A stretch of DNA of 40,833 nucleotides from Planctomycetota bacterium (GTDB lineage: Bacteria; Planctomycetota; GCA-2746535). A model generated the notes under the pieces. The model saw only the letters and a list, made by a program, of their open reading frames with translations, did no database searches and was not told where the DNA came from. The position numbers were made by a program, and so were the translations under genes. This document shows positions 8,706 to 17,723 of this stretch, one piece after another. How positions within the stretch are numbered: the stretch's first letter is position 1; each line of letters begins with the position of its first letter. The stretch is from contig NVWA01000040.1 of the NCBI GenBank assembly GCA_002746535.1, forward strand, positions 6,855 to 47,687, written 5' to 3'.

Positions 8706-8824
8706 TGTAGGGGCGGAACCTTGTGTTCGCCCTAAAATGTTTTAGGGCAAAACCATATCTCAAATAAATAAAAAACTAGAATCATTCGTTTATAATTTGG
8801 GTGGTAATGGATTTCGCCCCTAGA
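8706..8824. repeat. Family F inverted-repeat element downstream of feoB
   Basis: The element opens with TGTAGGGGCGG and closes with CGCCCCTAGA, so the ends are inverted copies with one mismatch. Inside, GCCCTAAAA-TG-TTTTAGGGC (8729-8748) is a perfect 9-bp stem. It sits 36 nt after the feoB stop and could serve as a transcription terminator. Related ends occur at 6056-6083 and 25905-25945. Confidence 0.65.
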
Positions 8825-8918
8825 GCACTTAAATTCAATTGATTCCATCTGATTTTGCTATTCTTACAAATTGAGGTATAGTAACCGCTAAAGATATGCC
8901 ATTCAAAGTCAAAACCTA

Positions 8919-10268
8919 ATGATACTATTTACAGAAATAATAGTTTTAATCACGACCCTTGTGATCGTATACCTACTCATTAAAACTGAAATATCCAAGC
9001 TGATCATATATGTGTCTACCCATCTTATTACAATTATTAATATGTCGTTTGCATTCTATTTTCTTTTTATGGGCATTTCTTATATAACGCAAAATTTCAT
9101 GACCTTAATAGCGACATCGGTTATCTTGTCATTAATCATCGGTTATGTATCAAAGATATATCTGCAAAAATTTATTACATCAAGGGATCTACCAACTAAA
9201 TTAAAAGATATGTTTGCTAACAGACTTTTTGTTAGATTTACTGTAAAAACAATCATTAGCACTAGCGTTTTTATCTTATATTTTATCTTGTTTGATTTAT
9301 CCGTTCTCTTATCAACACACTTTTTAAAAACCCCTGACAACAGAAAACTGTTTAACTCCCAATCAATCTTATTTTTAAATTATTTGAAATTAATTGGCAA
9401 AGAACCAAAAGAAGAAGCTGGACCAACATTAGTTATCACAGAGGATGTTCGAAATGAAAATAAAAATCAAATCATCGAAGAAGATCTTGAAAAGCAGTCC
9501 AAGTTTTTAGATAATATTGGTAACTTATTCAATAAAACCAGATCCTATATTTCTGAAAAAACACAAACACAAGCGGTAATAAACAGCTTAGATATCATTA
9601 TAAAGATATCTAAGATTAGCGCTCAAGAAAGAGAAATGTTAGTCGAATCCATCCCAGAGATTGAGGCTCTTAAAAATAATAAATTATTTGAACAAATGAT
9701 AAATGATGAGCACTTTTTAGAACTTATGGTCTCCGCTAGTCAAGGCTCTATAGAAGCCATATATAAACTAGGGGAAAATAAATTAATCATTGAATTCATG
9801 GAAGATGAAAAAGTAAAAAGATTACTCAAAACAATCTCTCTAAAAAGAATCTCCGAACAAATTGATATCAACTTTATTAATTCATTTAGATTTGAGGTCC
9901 CAGTCAAAGAAATTTCATACCAAACATTCAACCACCTAACAGAATTAGATCATCATTTGAAATTAATAGATAATTGGCTCACAAAAAAACCTGTGAATAA
10001 AAACTTTATCATAAACACTAAAGATAAATATGTTTTGTGCTCAGTATTCTTTAAGGCCAAAGAGGATTTAAACACGCTATTAAAAACGGACATTGATTCT
10101 AAATTTTATTTTTTTGTAAATAGCAAAAGAATCGCAGACTTGGATAATAAAAAGGTGATCAACAAAATATTCAAACAAGGGAATTACAACTTAACCTATT
10201 TGATCTACAAAGGATTTGAACCGACCTTACAATTCAACTTAATACTTAAAATTAGTCGGGCAAAATAA
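8919..10268 (+). CDS. Membrane protein with CvpA-like N-terminus and long soluble tail
   Basis: The 449-residue protein starts with four predicted membrane helices (about residues 2-22, 28-53, 60-80 and 106-131). Their spacing resembles the CvpA/colicin V production family. No diagnostic motif settles the family. After residue 150 it is hydrophilic, with an Asn/Lys/Glu-rich linker and a helical segment (about 220-330), then a beta-rich C-terminus (about 340-449). It follows feoB by 249 nt, with a repeat element between, so it is probably a separate unit. I cannot assign a function. Confidence 0.6.
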   Translation: MILFTEIIVLITTLVIVYLLIKTEISKLIIYVSTHLITIINMSFAFYFLFMGISYITQNFMTLIATSVILSLIIGYVSKIYLQKFITSRDLPTKLKDMFANRLFVRFTVKTIISTSVFILYFILFDLSVLLSTHFLKTPDNRKLFNSQSILFLNYLKLIGKEPKEEAGPTLVITEDVRNENKNQIIEEDLEKQSKFLDNIGNLFNKTRSYISEKTQTQAVINSLDIIIKISKISAQEREMLVESIPEIEALKNNKLFEQMINDEHFLELMVSASQGSIEAIYKLGENKLIIEFMEDEKVKRLLKTISLKRISEQIDINFINSFRFEVPVKEISYQTFNHLTELDHHLKLIDNWLTKKPVNKNFIINTKDKYVLCSVFFKAKEDLNTLLKTDIDSKFYFFVNSKRIADLDNKKVINKIFKQGNYNLTYLIYKGFEPTLQFNLILKISRAK

Positions 10269-10276
10269 TAATTTTG

Positions 10277-10437
10277 CTGGGAGAGCGAGCTGCCAGCTCG
10301 TCTTTTCGTGGCCAAAGCCAATTCCAAACATTGCCGTATTCACCGTTAACGATCACATGATAAGATGTAATTCAACCTCTTTTGCATAATACTTGATGTA
10401 TCCGAAGAAAAGACGAGCTGGCAGCTCGCTCTCCCGG
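10277..10437. repeat. Family D inverted doublet between convergent genes
   Basis: Two copies of a 31-bp unit face each other at 10277-10307 and 10407-10437. The left reads CTGGGAGAGCGAGCTGCCAG and then CTCGTCTTTTC; the right is its reverse complement, apart from the last bases. Each arm also has its own hairpin (CGAGCTG-C-CAGCTCG type). The pair fills the 210-bp gap between two convergent genes almost completely. Confidence 0.85.
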
Positions 10438-10478
10438 AAAAAAATATTAAATAAATTCACAGCAGAAAGTATTCTGCT

Positions 10479-12836
10479 TTATCTCATCCTGAAAAACATA
10501 TGCAAAAGTGGTTCCCAAACTGGATTAAAGAAAATAGCCTTTCTTAATTTTAAACGACCATCATTTCTTTGAACCACTTTCATTTGAAGATTTTGCATCC
10601 CTTGTGGTTTATGCATATGCTCTGTAGCAAAATTATTCACAACAGATCTGATTAAGTGAGAGGCTCCTTCGCTAGACATAATTATTTTATATCGCAAAAC
10701 GCCTTGCTCTTTAATACAGCAAACCATGCTTCCACCAAGTTTATCTTTATGAGTATAAACATCTTTAAACACTTGTTTAAAGAGTGGTATAACTTTACTT
10801 CTTGGATATTCGAGAACACCAAAGATATTAAATACTTTTGTATTGTCATCCGATACACTCAAACAAGAAAAGACTAGAGGCAGATCCAAACCCTTAAATG
10901 CTTTTCTAGCTGCGGTCTCGTTCAACTCATCTAACTGAACTTTAGCAATAAAGTCATTCATTTCTTTATGTATAGAGTTTTCAACGCTTCCTAGGAAATC
11001 AATGAACTCAGGCACTAAATGAAGAAATCTTTGGACACTAACACTTGTCGTGTTTGCTGGGACCAAATTAAGTAATTTCACTAAACTATCTGGCGCTGGT
11101 CTTTTCGTGAAGGTTATTAATTCTGTTGGTTCACGCTGACCCTTTTCAACCACAATAAAGTCATCCATTGGTTTAAAATATAAATATTGTCTGTTAATAA
11201 CATCATGCTCATGATATCCGAAATACCCCTTCTTTAATCTAAAACCTTTTTCTATGGTTAATTTTGTAACACCAGGTTTATAGACTTCAGATTTAAAAGA
11301 TCCTAATTTAATATAATCTTCATCACCACAACCAATCATTGTTAACATGCTATCAGTGAATACTTTGGACTTTTTATGAAAATTAACATTCTCTTTATAA
11401 AAGGCAATGACCTGACTGTTATCAACACCTTTTAAAAGAGTCGTTTTTTGAAAGGTAGTATTTGCGGCATCCTTTAATTTTTTTAAATAATCTGAAAATG
11501 TTTTGAAAGTATCGACTGATTTTAATCCTGATTTTATGTAATTTGTTTGCACCACTAAATTGGCAAATTGATTAAGAGTTCCTGGTGTGGAAAAAACACC
11601 CATATCTTTAACGGCTTTATCCAAAATCTTTGTATCTAATTTTCGTTTTTGGAATTCACTTTTGATAGAATCAAGGAACGGCAACCACTCATTTTTATTT
11701 GATTTAGGATCCGCTTTACTCATAGCAGTAAAAGCTGATCTAGGCCCTGGGATATAATTTAAAGCGCTAATCAATTCCGTTTTATTTATTGAAGTAATCG
11801 CTGGCTTCAAATTATTTGAATGAATATTAAACTCAAATGTTTGAATCGATTTTTCCAAATCAAAGGCAAGACTAATACCTTGAAAATTAGTGATTGTATC
11901 ATCGATAATTTTATAAAAATGAGGCGACCCACCAACAATAACAGCTTCTAAATATTGGGCGGCTTCGTCTATCGAAAGTATTCCAAACTGAGTCTGTAAT
12001 CTAAAGTTAATATCAACCTTCTTCTCTGGCGGTATCTGAGAAATTAATTTGTGCATTTGCATTACACCTAATTGGTGCAAACTCTGAAATTGCATCTTGT
12101 TTTGGTGGTAATGTTTTTTCAAAGGATTTATATCAACTAATAAATTGATGTTTTTTCCATTTTGAATTGCTGTTTTAAAAAAACTACTTTCACCTAAAGA
12201 TTTTTCCTTTTTTGTTTGGTATAAAGATTTTGATATCTCATACGATGTCGAAATATACATATTCTCCTTTGAACAAGTGATAAACAATTTAGAAGGCAAA
12301 TCCCTATTAAATGAATTAATCTCCCAAATGATTTGATCTCCGTCGTTTTTCTTTTCTGCTTTTCTAATTTTTAAAACGTTATTGAGCAGACCGCTTATTT
12401 TTTGATGATTAGAAATCGGGATTGTAAGAACTAAGCTAGGTTTAGACTTACCTGGCTCCGGTGGATAAAAAGCAACATAAATAGAACCCTTTGAATTTAA
12501 ACCAAATATTTGTAATAGCTGATCTGCTTTTAGCTGTTGACCAAATGCTTGTTGGCTTAAAAATTTAATGATAGCCTCTGGTTGCCCTAAAAGCTGTTTA
12601 ATCGGTGGCGGTAAAATATTAGATGGAACAAATGTTGTTAGCACTTGATCTAATTCCAACACCGTCTCTTCCAAATTGTTTAAGCTTAATATAATAACTG
12701 CTCCTTCAGGCAATGTCTCAGTCGCTTTTTCGCTTTTAAAATCAGATGGCTGAAAGACATATCTTCCTGCAGCTTGCCCGAATAAGGGCCCCATAAACAA
12801 TACACAAAATAATAAAATAAATAAATTCTTTTTCAC
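10479..12836 (-). CDS. Large exported protein, DUF3352-like
   Basis: The 785-residue protein has a clear signal peptide (MKKNLFILLFCVLFMGPLFG, probable cleavage near GQA-A at about 22-24). The segment LPEGAVIILSLNNLEETVLEL (about 42-62) and the overall alternation of beta strands with short helices recall DUF3352-type proteins, which are exported proteins of unknown function. No catalytic motif or membrane anchor is visible apart from the signal. The start is GTG at 12836 with AAGG about 7 nt upstream. It is monocistronic, diverging from the beta-propeller operon. The family placement is tentative. Confidence 0.6.
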   Translation of the reverse strand: MKKNLFILLFCVLFMGPLFGQAAGRYVFQPSDFKSEKATETLPEGAVIILSLNNLEETVLELDQVLTTFVPSNILPPPIKQLLGQPEAIIKFLSQQAFGQQLKADQLLQIFGLNSKGSIYVAFYPPEPGKSKPSLVLTIPISNHQKISGLLNNVLKIRKAEKKNDGDQIIWEINSFNRDLPSKLFITCSKENMYISTSYEISKSLYQTKKEKSLGESSFFKTAIQNGKNINLLVDINPLKKHYHQNKMQFQSLHQLGVMQMHKLISQIPPEKKVDINFRLQTQFGILSIDEAAQYLEAVIVGGSPHFYKIIDDTITNFQGISLAFDLEKSIQTFEFNIHSNNLKPAITSINKTELISALNYIPGPRSAFTAMSKADPKSNKNEWLPFLDSIKSEFQKRKLDTKILDKAVKDMGVFSTPGTLNQFANLVVQTNYIKSGLKSVDTFKTFSDYLKKLKDAANTTFQKTTLLKGVDNSQVIAFYKENVNFHKKSKVFTDSMLTMIGCGDEDYIKLGSFKSEVYKPGVTKLTIEKGFRLKKGYFGYHEHDVINRQYLYFKPMDDFIVVEKGQREPTELITFTKRPAPDSLVKLLNLVPANTTSVSVQRFLHLVPEFIDFLGSVENSIHKEMNDFIAKVQLDELNETAARKAFKGLDLPLVFSCLSVSDDNTKVFNIFGVLEYPRSKVIPLFKQVFKDVYTHKDKLGGSMVCCIKEQGVLRYKIIMSSEGASHLIRSVVNNFATEHMHKPQGMQNLQMKVVQRNDGRLKLRKAIFFNPVWEPLLHMFFRMR

Positions 12837-13020
12837 AATAGCACCTTCCCATAAATGGAGTTAATAAGAGATGCGAATTCTCGAAAATTAAGCTAGAACT
12901 CAAGTTTATAATAATGGAATATGCTAATATGAACAGAAACCTAATCAAGAGACTGTAATAGTTTATTCATAGTTAATGAAGTTAGACTAAGGCCCAAAAA
13001 GTATATTTCAAGTTATCTAA

Positions 13021-13072
13021 AATCTAACTTGCCAAATTATTTATTTATTAAAATCTACTTGCCAAAGTTGGC
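13021..13072. promoter_or_regulatory. Direct repeat and small palindrome upstream of the propeller-transporter operon
   Basis: AATCTAACTTGCCAAA (13021-13036) recurs as AATCTACTTGCCAAA (13052-13066), about 30 bp apart. The second copy runs into GCCAA-AG-TTGGC (13061-13072), a 5-bp inverted repeat. The arrangement fits a two-site operator for the downstream operon. A -10-like TATACT lies at 13096-13101 without a good -35. Confidence 0.4.
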
Positions 13073-13131
13073 CTGTCTTCTTTTTATTACTAAAGTATAC
13101 TGTAACTTTAAAAAAACTGAATGGGGAAACG

Positions 13132-14097
13132 ATGCAATTAAGTGCTGGAAATTTAATATGGGAATGGATTGATCACTGGGATGATTTACCTAAACACACC
13201 GATTTTGCTCACCACGATTTCGTCATTGATAAGCTAGGCAGAATCATCAGCGGACATCCTGCTGGCCCCAAAATTTGTATCTTTAATACTGACGGAAAAT
13301 TGCTGGAAACATTTGATGTACCTGTGGCTGATACTCATGGCCTTTGGTTGGCTGATGATGACGAACACGGAGAAATTTTATACATAGCTGATGTCGCTAA
13401 AAAAGCGGGTGTCAGAAATGGCGAACAAGGTAAAATCGTCGCATGCACACTACAAGGCAAAATCATTAAGATGTTAACACCTGATAATATTCCAGACTTC
13501 AATAACGACGACTGGTTTTCACCAACGGCAATTGCAACTGATCCACGTAATGGTGATGTTTGGGTAACCGATGGGTATGGCACTCATAAATCCTATTGTT
13601 TTACAAAAGATTTTAAATGGAAACTTACCATTGACGGAACTGACGGAGCAGGCAAGTTTAATTGCCCTCATTGGATTTACATGGATCTCCGTAAAGATAC
13701 TCCAGAGGTATATGTTGCTGATCGCGGCAGCAATCGCATACAAGTTTATTCAACGGAAGGAAAATTCATAAAAACGTTTGGTGAAGAAAACTTTCATCAA
13801 CCTAGCGTCTTTGCTAGTTTTGGGGAATACATGATAATTGGTGAGCTTCATGCCCGACTAATTGTTTTAGACAAAGACGATTCAGTTCTTGGATATCTAG
13901 GTGACGGACAACATTTATTAGAACGTCCGGGTTGGCCAAACAGAAAAGATTCCGAAGGTAATAATGTACCGCCTAGTGATTATGAAATTGGTATATTCAA
14001 TAGCCCCCACGGACTAACTGCTGATGCCGATGGCAACCTATACATCGCCGAATGGGTCATGGGTGGACGAAATACAAAGTTAAAAAGAATCAGTTAG
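13132..14097 (+). CDS. NHL-type six-bladed beta-propeller protein
   Basis: The 321-residue protein has no signal peptide. It shows recurrent propeller blades with motifs such as PTAIATDPRNGDVWVTDGYG, PEVYVADRGSNRIQVYSTEG and SPHGLTADADGNLYIAEW. These are NHL-repeat signatures, as also found in peptidyl-hydroxyglycine amidating lyases and sugar-lactone-type enzymes. Several His and Asp residues near the blade tops (HHDF, DTHGLW, CPHW, SPHG) could bind a metal and suggest an enzyme rather than a scaffold. GGGGAA lies about 6 nt before the ATG. It is first in a likely operon with a symporter and a carrier, which suggests it acts on, or senses, a small imported compound. Confidence 0.75.
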   Translation: MQLSAGNLIWEWIDHWDDLPKHTDFAHHDFVIDKLGRIISGHPAGPKICIFNTDGKLLETFDVPVADTHGLWLADDDEHGEILYIADVAKKAGVRNGEQGKIVACTLQGKIIKMLTPDNIPDFNNDDWFSPTAIATDPRNGDVWVTDGYGTHKSYCFTKDFKWKLTIDGTDGAGKFNCPHWIYMDLRKDTPEVYVADRGSNRIQVYSTEGKFIKTFGEENFHQPSVFASFGEYMIIGELHARLIVLDKDDSVLGYLGDGQHLLERPGWPNRKDSEGNNVPPSDYEIGIFNSPHGLTADADGNLYIAEWVMGGRNTKLKRIS

Positions 14098-14118
14098 TAT
14101 ACGGAATTAATGCAAAAT

Positions 14119-14151
14119 CCCCCCCTGGGACTTCGGATGGCTCGTCCGAAA
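14119..14151 (+). repeat. Family B palindromic repeat, single copy
   Basis: The unit CCCCCCTGGGACTTCGGATG continues with GCTCGTCCGAAAT. It sits alone in the 187-bp gap between the propeller gene and the symporter gene, with no inverted partner. Confidence 0.75.
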
Positions 14152-14284
14152 TTAATAAGATTAATTTTGAACGATAATATAAGACCACAATAGATCCTAT
14201 ATTCATTTGATCGAAGTCATATCATTTGTATAATTTTCGGCCTTAAAAATCTATATACCCCAAGGTAAAAAATTTAATACTTAC

Positions 14285-15700
14285 ATGATCTTTCCTGTAA
14301 TCACTTTTATCCTGATGACCTTTATAATTGGTATTCACTCCGCCAGTCGTATTGGAGGTAAAGTCAAAAACTTCTTTGTCGCTGGGAACATCATCCCGTT
14401 CTGGGTTTTGGCTCTTTCGTTATCGGGTCAAGCAATTGAAGTAGGCAGCACTACTTTAAATGCAAACATCTCCATGACCAATCCATTTTTAATTGGTGCT
14501 ATTTATCCAATCGGTATTGGCATCTCCCTTGTATTAATAGGATTATTTTTTGCAAAACCATTACATAAAATGCGCCTTCTAACTCTTCCTGATTTTTATT
14601 TTCGAAGATATGATAAATCCGTAGAAACCATTGTATCCTTTTTATGTGTCGCTAGCTTCATTGTTCTATTAGCAGCAAACTTGGCTGGGCTAGGTTTTAT
14701 TTTATCCCAAATTCTGCCGGGAACGTTGACTCAGTCTCAATACACAATTATGATTGCATTAATCATCATGATCTACACTATGGCCGGAGGTTTATTCGCC
14801 GTCACATGGAATGATATCTTACATGTTGGTGTCATATTACTCGGTTTCGTAGCGGCCTTTATTTGGATGGTAAATAATAAAGGCTCCGAATTTTCTATGT
14901 CAACAATTAGCACTCAGCTCACCATGGACCCACTAATAGATTTTAATAAAGGAGCCTTACAAAACTGGGCCTATTTATTAGCTTTGGGTTTAGGTGATAT
15001 CATTGCTATCGATTTCATGGAAAGAGTATTTGCGGCCAAGTCACCTCGTTACGCCAAAGCGTCTTGCATTTTATCTGGCTTACTAACCATCATGATAGGT
15101 ACACTGATTGCTTTTATCGGCATCTTGGCATTCACATTTTTTCCTGAAGGTACCAAACCAGAAAACTTAAATCTCATTTCATTTATTAATCAATACTTGC
15201 CTCACGGCATTGGCATGATGGTTATGATTGGACTGATTGGTGCTTGCATTTCCACCGCTGATGGCGCTATCATGGCATGCTCTGTTGTAATTTCAAAAAA
15301 TGTAATCCAGCAAAGGTTTCCGAATTTAATTCCACAAAATAGATTATTACTATTTTCTAGACTGACAGCTATACCAATAACAATTTTATCCATTGTTGTC
15401 GCCATATATAAACCAGAACCCGGTACATTATTAGTGTTAGCATTCGATATGGTTTTCGCTGGGTGCTTGATCCCACTAACTCTAGGTATCTACTGGAAAA
15501 AGGCAAATGCTAGAGCAGCTTTTTGGGCAATGCTGATTCCTTCAACAGTGCGATTAGCATTCTTTTTCATTGAAGAATATAAATTAATTGGCCCTAACTT
15601 ATTTGGCTTAGGAACTATCGTCTCCCCTATCCTTTCTTTAACCATTTTCATAGCATTTTGTTATGGTCGTAAAGAAGATGAAAAGGCCCTGAAATTATGA
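14285..15700 (+). CDS. Sodium:solute symporter (SSS family)
   Basis: This inner-membrane protein of 471 residues has about 13 hydrophobic helices and the SSS core. GQAIEVGSTTLNANISMT lies in the unwound first core helix, FFAKPLHKMRLLTLPDFYFR follows, and the signature GGLFAVTWNDILHVGVILLG is near residue 162-181. The family couples sodium influx to uptake of sugars, amino acids, vitamins or carboxylates; the substrate cannot be read from the sequence. The ATG at 14285 lacks a clear Shine-Dalgarno. The 3' end overlaps the next gene by 4 nt (ATGA), so the two transporters should be translationally coupled. Confidence 0.88.
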   Translation: MIFPVITFILMTFIIGIHSASRIGGKVKNFFVAGNIIPFWVLALSLSGQAIEVGSTTLNANISMTNPFLIGAIYPIGIGISLVLIGLFFAKPLHKMRLLTLPDFYFRRYDKSVETIVSFLCVASFIVLLAANLAGLGFILSQILPGTLTQSQYTIMIALIIMIYTMAGGLFAVTWNDILHVGVILLGFVAAFIWMVNNKGSEFSMSTISTQLTMDPLIDFNKGALQNWAYLLALGLGDIIAIDFMERVFAAKSPRYAKASCILSGLLTIMIGTLIAFIGILAFTFFPEGTKPENLNLISFINQYLPHGIGMMVMIGLIGACISTADGAIMACSVVISKNVIQQRFPNLIPQNRLLLFSRLTAIPITILSIVVAIYKPEPGTLLVLAFDMVFAGCLIPLTLGIYWKKANARAAFWAMLIPSTVRLAFFFIEEYKLIGPNLFGLGTIVSPILSLTIFIAFCYGRKEDEKALKL

Positions 15701-17298
15701 TAGGCCTAATCTCAAAATTAATTAAAACAACGGACGACAAACCTAAAGTCATTAGCTTTTTACTTTTATTTCTGTTCAGCATAATGGGTATAGAGTTTAT
15801 AAGAATTGCTAGAGATAGTTATTTTCTAAGTACGGTTGGCGCTCAGTACATACCTTATATGTTTACCTTTATGGCCTGCTCCATGCTTGTCGCATCAGGA
15901 ATATATTCTGTAGTTGTTGATAAATTCTCCCGCTTAAAGCTACTCATTATCATCAATGTTATGGGCATCATCCTTAGCTCAAGCTTGTATGTGATTCTTG
16001 AAATTCTTAAGATCGAAATTGAATACCTACCTTTCATTGTCTACTGTTTAGTAGAAACATATGTTATGTTTAACATTATTCATTTATGGAATTACATTAA
16101 CACTGTTTTCGACCAATGGGAAGGCAAAACAGTTTTTCCATTATTAGGAGGAGCTGGCCTAATGGGTACATTTATTGGTGGAGGATTTATAAGTATGATC
16201 GTTCATTTCTCAAATGCGAATACCCTCTTTATCTGCTGGAGTGTCCTTTTAATCTTAATTATTTTTATTGCCATAAAATGCCAAAATAAAGTAACTGTTA
16301 AAAAACGTGGTCAAGCGACAATGATGTTTATCAAAAAACAAGATGATGATTTTGAAAAAGCTACCATCAAAGACATTTGGAAACAACCTCTCATCAAGAC
16401 ACTGACCTATATGGTTTTTCCAATGTGGATCATAATCAACATCATTGAATATTACTATTACGACAAAATGAGCGTCACGTTTAAAGGCAATGACCTCGCT
16501 TTTTTTCTAGGTGCTTTTGTCAGTATTGCTTCTCTAACAGGATTAATTTTACAATTTTCTTTAACACCTTGGTTACTTAAAAAATTCGGTGTTGGAAGCA
16601 CAAGTATGATTTACCCCTTTAGCTTGACAATTGCTTGTAGCTCTTTGTGTATTTTTAGTTTATTCCCTGGAGCAACTGGAACTGACTTTACGATTTGGAG
16701 CTTCGTAATTTTAATACCGTTATCAAGATTTTGTGATGTAGCTATTTATTATTCTGTCTATGAATCTTCTGCTGAACTTTTGTATTATGGGGTTCCAGAT
16801 AACCTGAGAAGCAAAGCTAAGAGTTTTATTAGCGGAACAGTTGTGCCACTTGCCACAGCACTTTCAGGGGTTGGCTTGATCTTGCTGGTAAAATATGAAG
16901 AACCCATTTACAATGTCGCCTTTCTAGGAATATGCCTGTCATTCGTATTGATCGTTTTTGGATTAAACCTAACACCCGATTATTTGAAATCGCTTCTTTC
17001 AAACATTAAACCTTCAGACCATCTTAGACGCCAAGAAGTTCTTAATGAAATCGGGAAATTAGATTTAAGTGATACTAGGTATGTTATGCTTGATGCGATA
17101 ACATCTGATGATCATCTAGAAGCTGAGTTCGCCTTTAAGAAATTAACAGAAATTAAAGATGACGAACTTGTAGAAGATATAACCGAAATCATGCACAGAA
17201 TTCAACCAGAAATCCTCACTCAACTATCAGAATTCTTTAAAATAAATTTTCCTGATAATTACGAAGAATTCGAAAGCAAACTTAACACCACCAATTAA
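15697..17298 (+). CDS. NTT/MFS-like 12-helix carrier with C-terminal helical domain
   Basis: The 533-residue protein has about 12 membrane helices up to residue 430. The opening (IARDSYFLSTVGAQYIPYMF) resembles the start of nucleotide transporter-like (Npt1/TLC, ADP/ATP carrier-type) proteins. It also has MFS-like features (YSVVVDKFSRLKL between helices 2 and 3). From about 440 to 533 it is soluble and helical, possibly a HEAT-like repeat as in other NTT relatives. Substrate is unknown; being in this family does not imply ATP uptake. The start overlaps the symporter stop by 4 nt. It ends the operon. Confidence 0.65.
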   Translation: MIGLISKLIKTTDDKPKVISFLLLFLFSIMGIEFIRIARDSYFLSTVGAQYIPYMFTFMACSMLVASGIYSVVVDKFSRLKLLIIINVMGIILSSSLYVILEILKIEIEYLPFIVYCLVETYVMFNIIHLWNYINTVFDQWEGKTVFPLLGGAGLMGTFIGGGFISMIVHFSNANTLFICWSVLLILIIFIAIKCQNKVTVKKRGQATMMFIKKQDDDFEKATIKDIWKQPLIKTLTYMVFPMWIIINIIEYYYYDKMSVTFKGNDLAFFLGAFVSIASLTGLILQFSLTPWLLKKFGVGSTSMIYPFSLTIACSSLCIFSLFPGATGTDFTIWSFVILIPLSRFCDVAIYYSVYESSAELLYYGVPDNLRSKAKSFISGTVVPLATALSGVGLILLVKYEEPIYNVAFLGICLSFVLIVFGLNLTPDYLKSLLSNIKPSDHLRRQEVLNEIGKLDLSDTRYVMLDAITSDDHLEAEFAFKKLTEIKDDELVEDITEIMHRIQPEILTQLSEFFKINFPDNYEEFESKLNTTN

Positions 17299-17330
17299 CC
17301 CCCGGGACTCCGGAAGGTTCATCTGAATTT
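17299..17330 (+). repeat. Family B palindromic repeat
   Basis: The unit CCCCCGGGACTCCGGAAGGT begins at the stop of the preceding carrier gene. The stem is degenerate (TTCATCTGAAT). Its inverted partner is at 17505-17535. Confidence 0.7.
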
Positions 17331-17360
17331 CGCTGGGCGCGCAAGGACTTTATATAAAAA

Positions 17361-17410
17361 CTCCCCTCCTTTTTTAGGAGGGGTGGCAGCTTGCTGACGG
17401 GGTGGTTGCT
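17361..17410 (+). repeat. Family C palindromic repeat, forward copy
   Basis: A CTCCCCTCC...GGAGGGG hairpin is followed by TGGCAGCTTGCTGACGGGGT and GGTTG. It faces the inverted copy at 17564-17614, with the family B copy at 17505 between them. Confidence 0.8.
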
Positions 17411-17504
17411 GTTATAATCAAATCAATATTCGCATTAATTTAAACTACTCATATTGTTTGTGTGTAGTTCTCGCTTTTATAAATTAAAGCGATGAACTTT
17501 TTAT

Positions 17505-17535
17505 GAATTCGGACGAGCCTTCCGATGTCCTAGGG
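17505..17535 (-). repeat. Family B palindromic repeat, inverted copy
   Basis: GAATTCGGACGAGCCTTCCG followed by ATGTCCTAGGG is the reverse complement form of the family. It pairs with the copy at 17299-17330 to give a B doublet of about 237 bp, interleaved with the C doublet. Confidence 0.75.
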
Positions 17536-17563
17536 CTAAAAATTGAACTCGCACATGCTTGAG

Positions 17564-17614
17564 AACCACCCCGTCAGCAAGCTGCCACCCCTCCTGAAAA
17601 AGGAGGGAAGCTTT
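17564..17614 (-). repeat. Family C palindromic repeat, inverted copy
   Basis: AACCACCCCGTCAGCAAGCT is followed by GCCACCCCTCCTGAAAA and AGGAGGGAAGCTTT. The end has a stem and T-run like a terminator, reading toward the convergent efflux operon. A third partial copy of the hairpin follows at 17660-17690. Confidence 0.8.
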
Positions 17615-17659
17615 GATAATAAAATGCGAGAAATGGTTTGAAAATTAAATAAAAAGATA

Positions 17660-17690
17660 CCCCCTCCTGGTAAAGGAGGGTGACTATTCG
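17660..17690 (+). repeat. Partial family C repeat
   Basis: CCCCTCC-TGGTAAA-GGAGGGTGA keeps the hairpin but not the GCTTGCTGACGGGG tail. It lies about 35 nt from the stop codon of the His-rich protein gene. Confidence 0.6.
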
Positions 17691-17723
17691 GTCCTCAAAT
17701 ATAAAAATGTTTGTTAAATCTTT

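Noticed and set aside
12742..12948. Minus-strand open frame of 68 codons overlapping the start of the 785-residue gene
   Set aside because: It overlaps the signal-peptide coding region in another frame and has no Shine-Dalgarno or recognisable feature; the GTG start of the larger gene has both.
17299..17690. Repeat cluster considered as a CRISPR array
   Set aside because: Units alternate in orientation, spacers are irregular in length, two families are mixed, and no cas gene is present.
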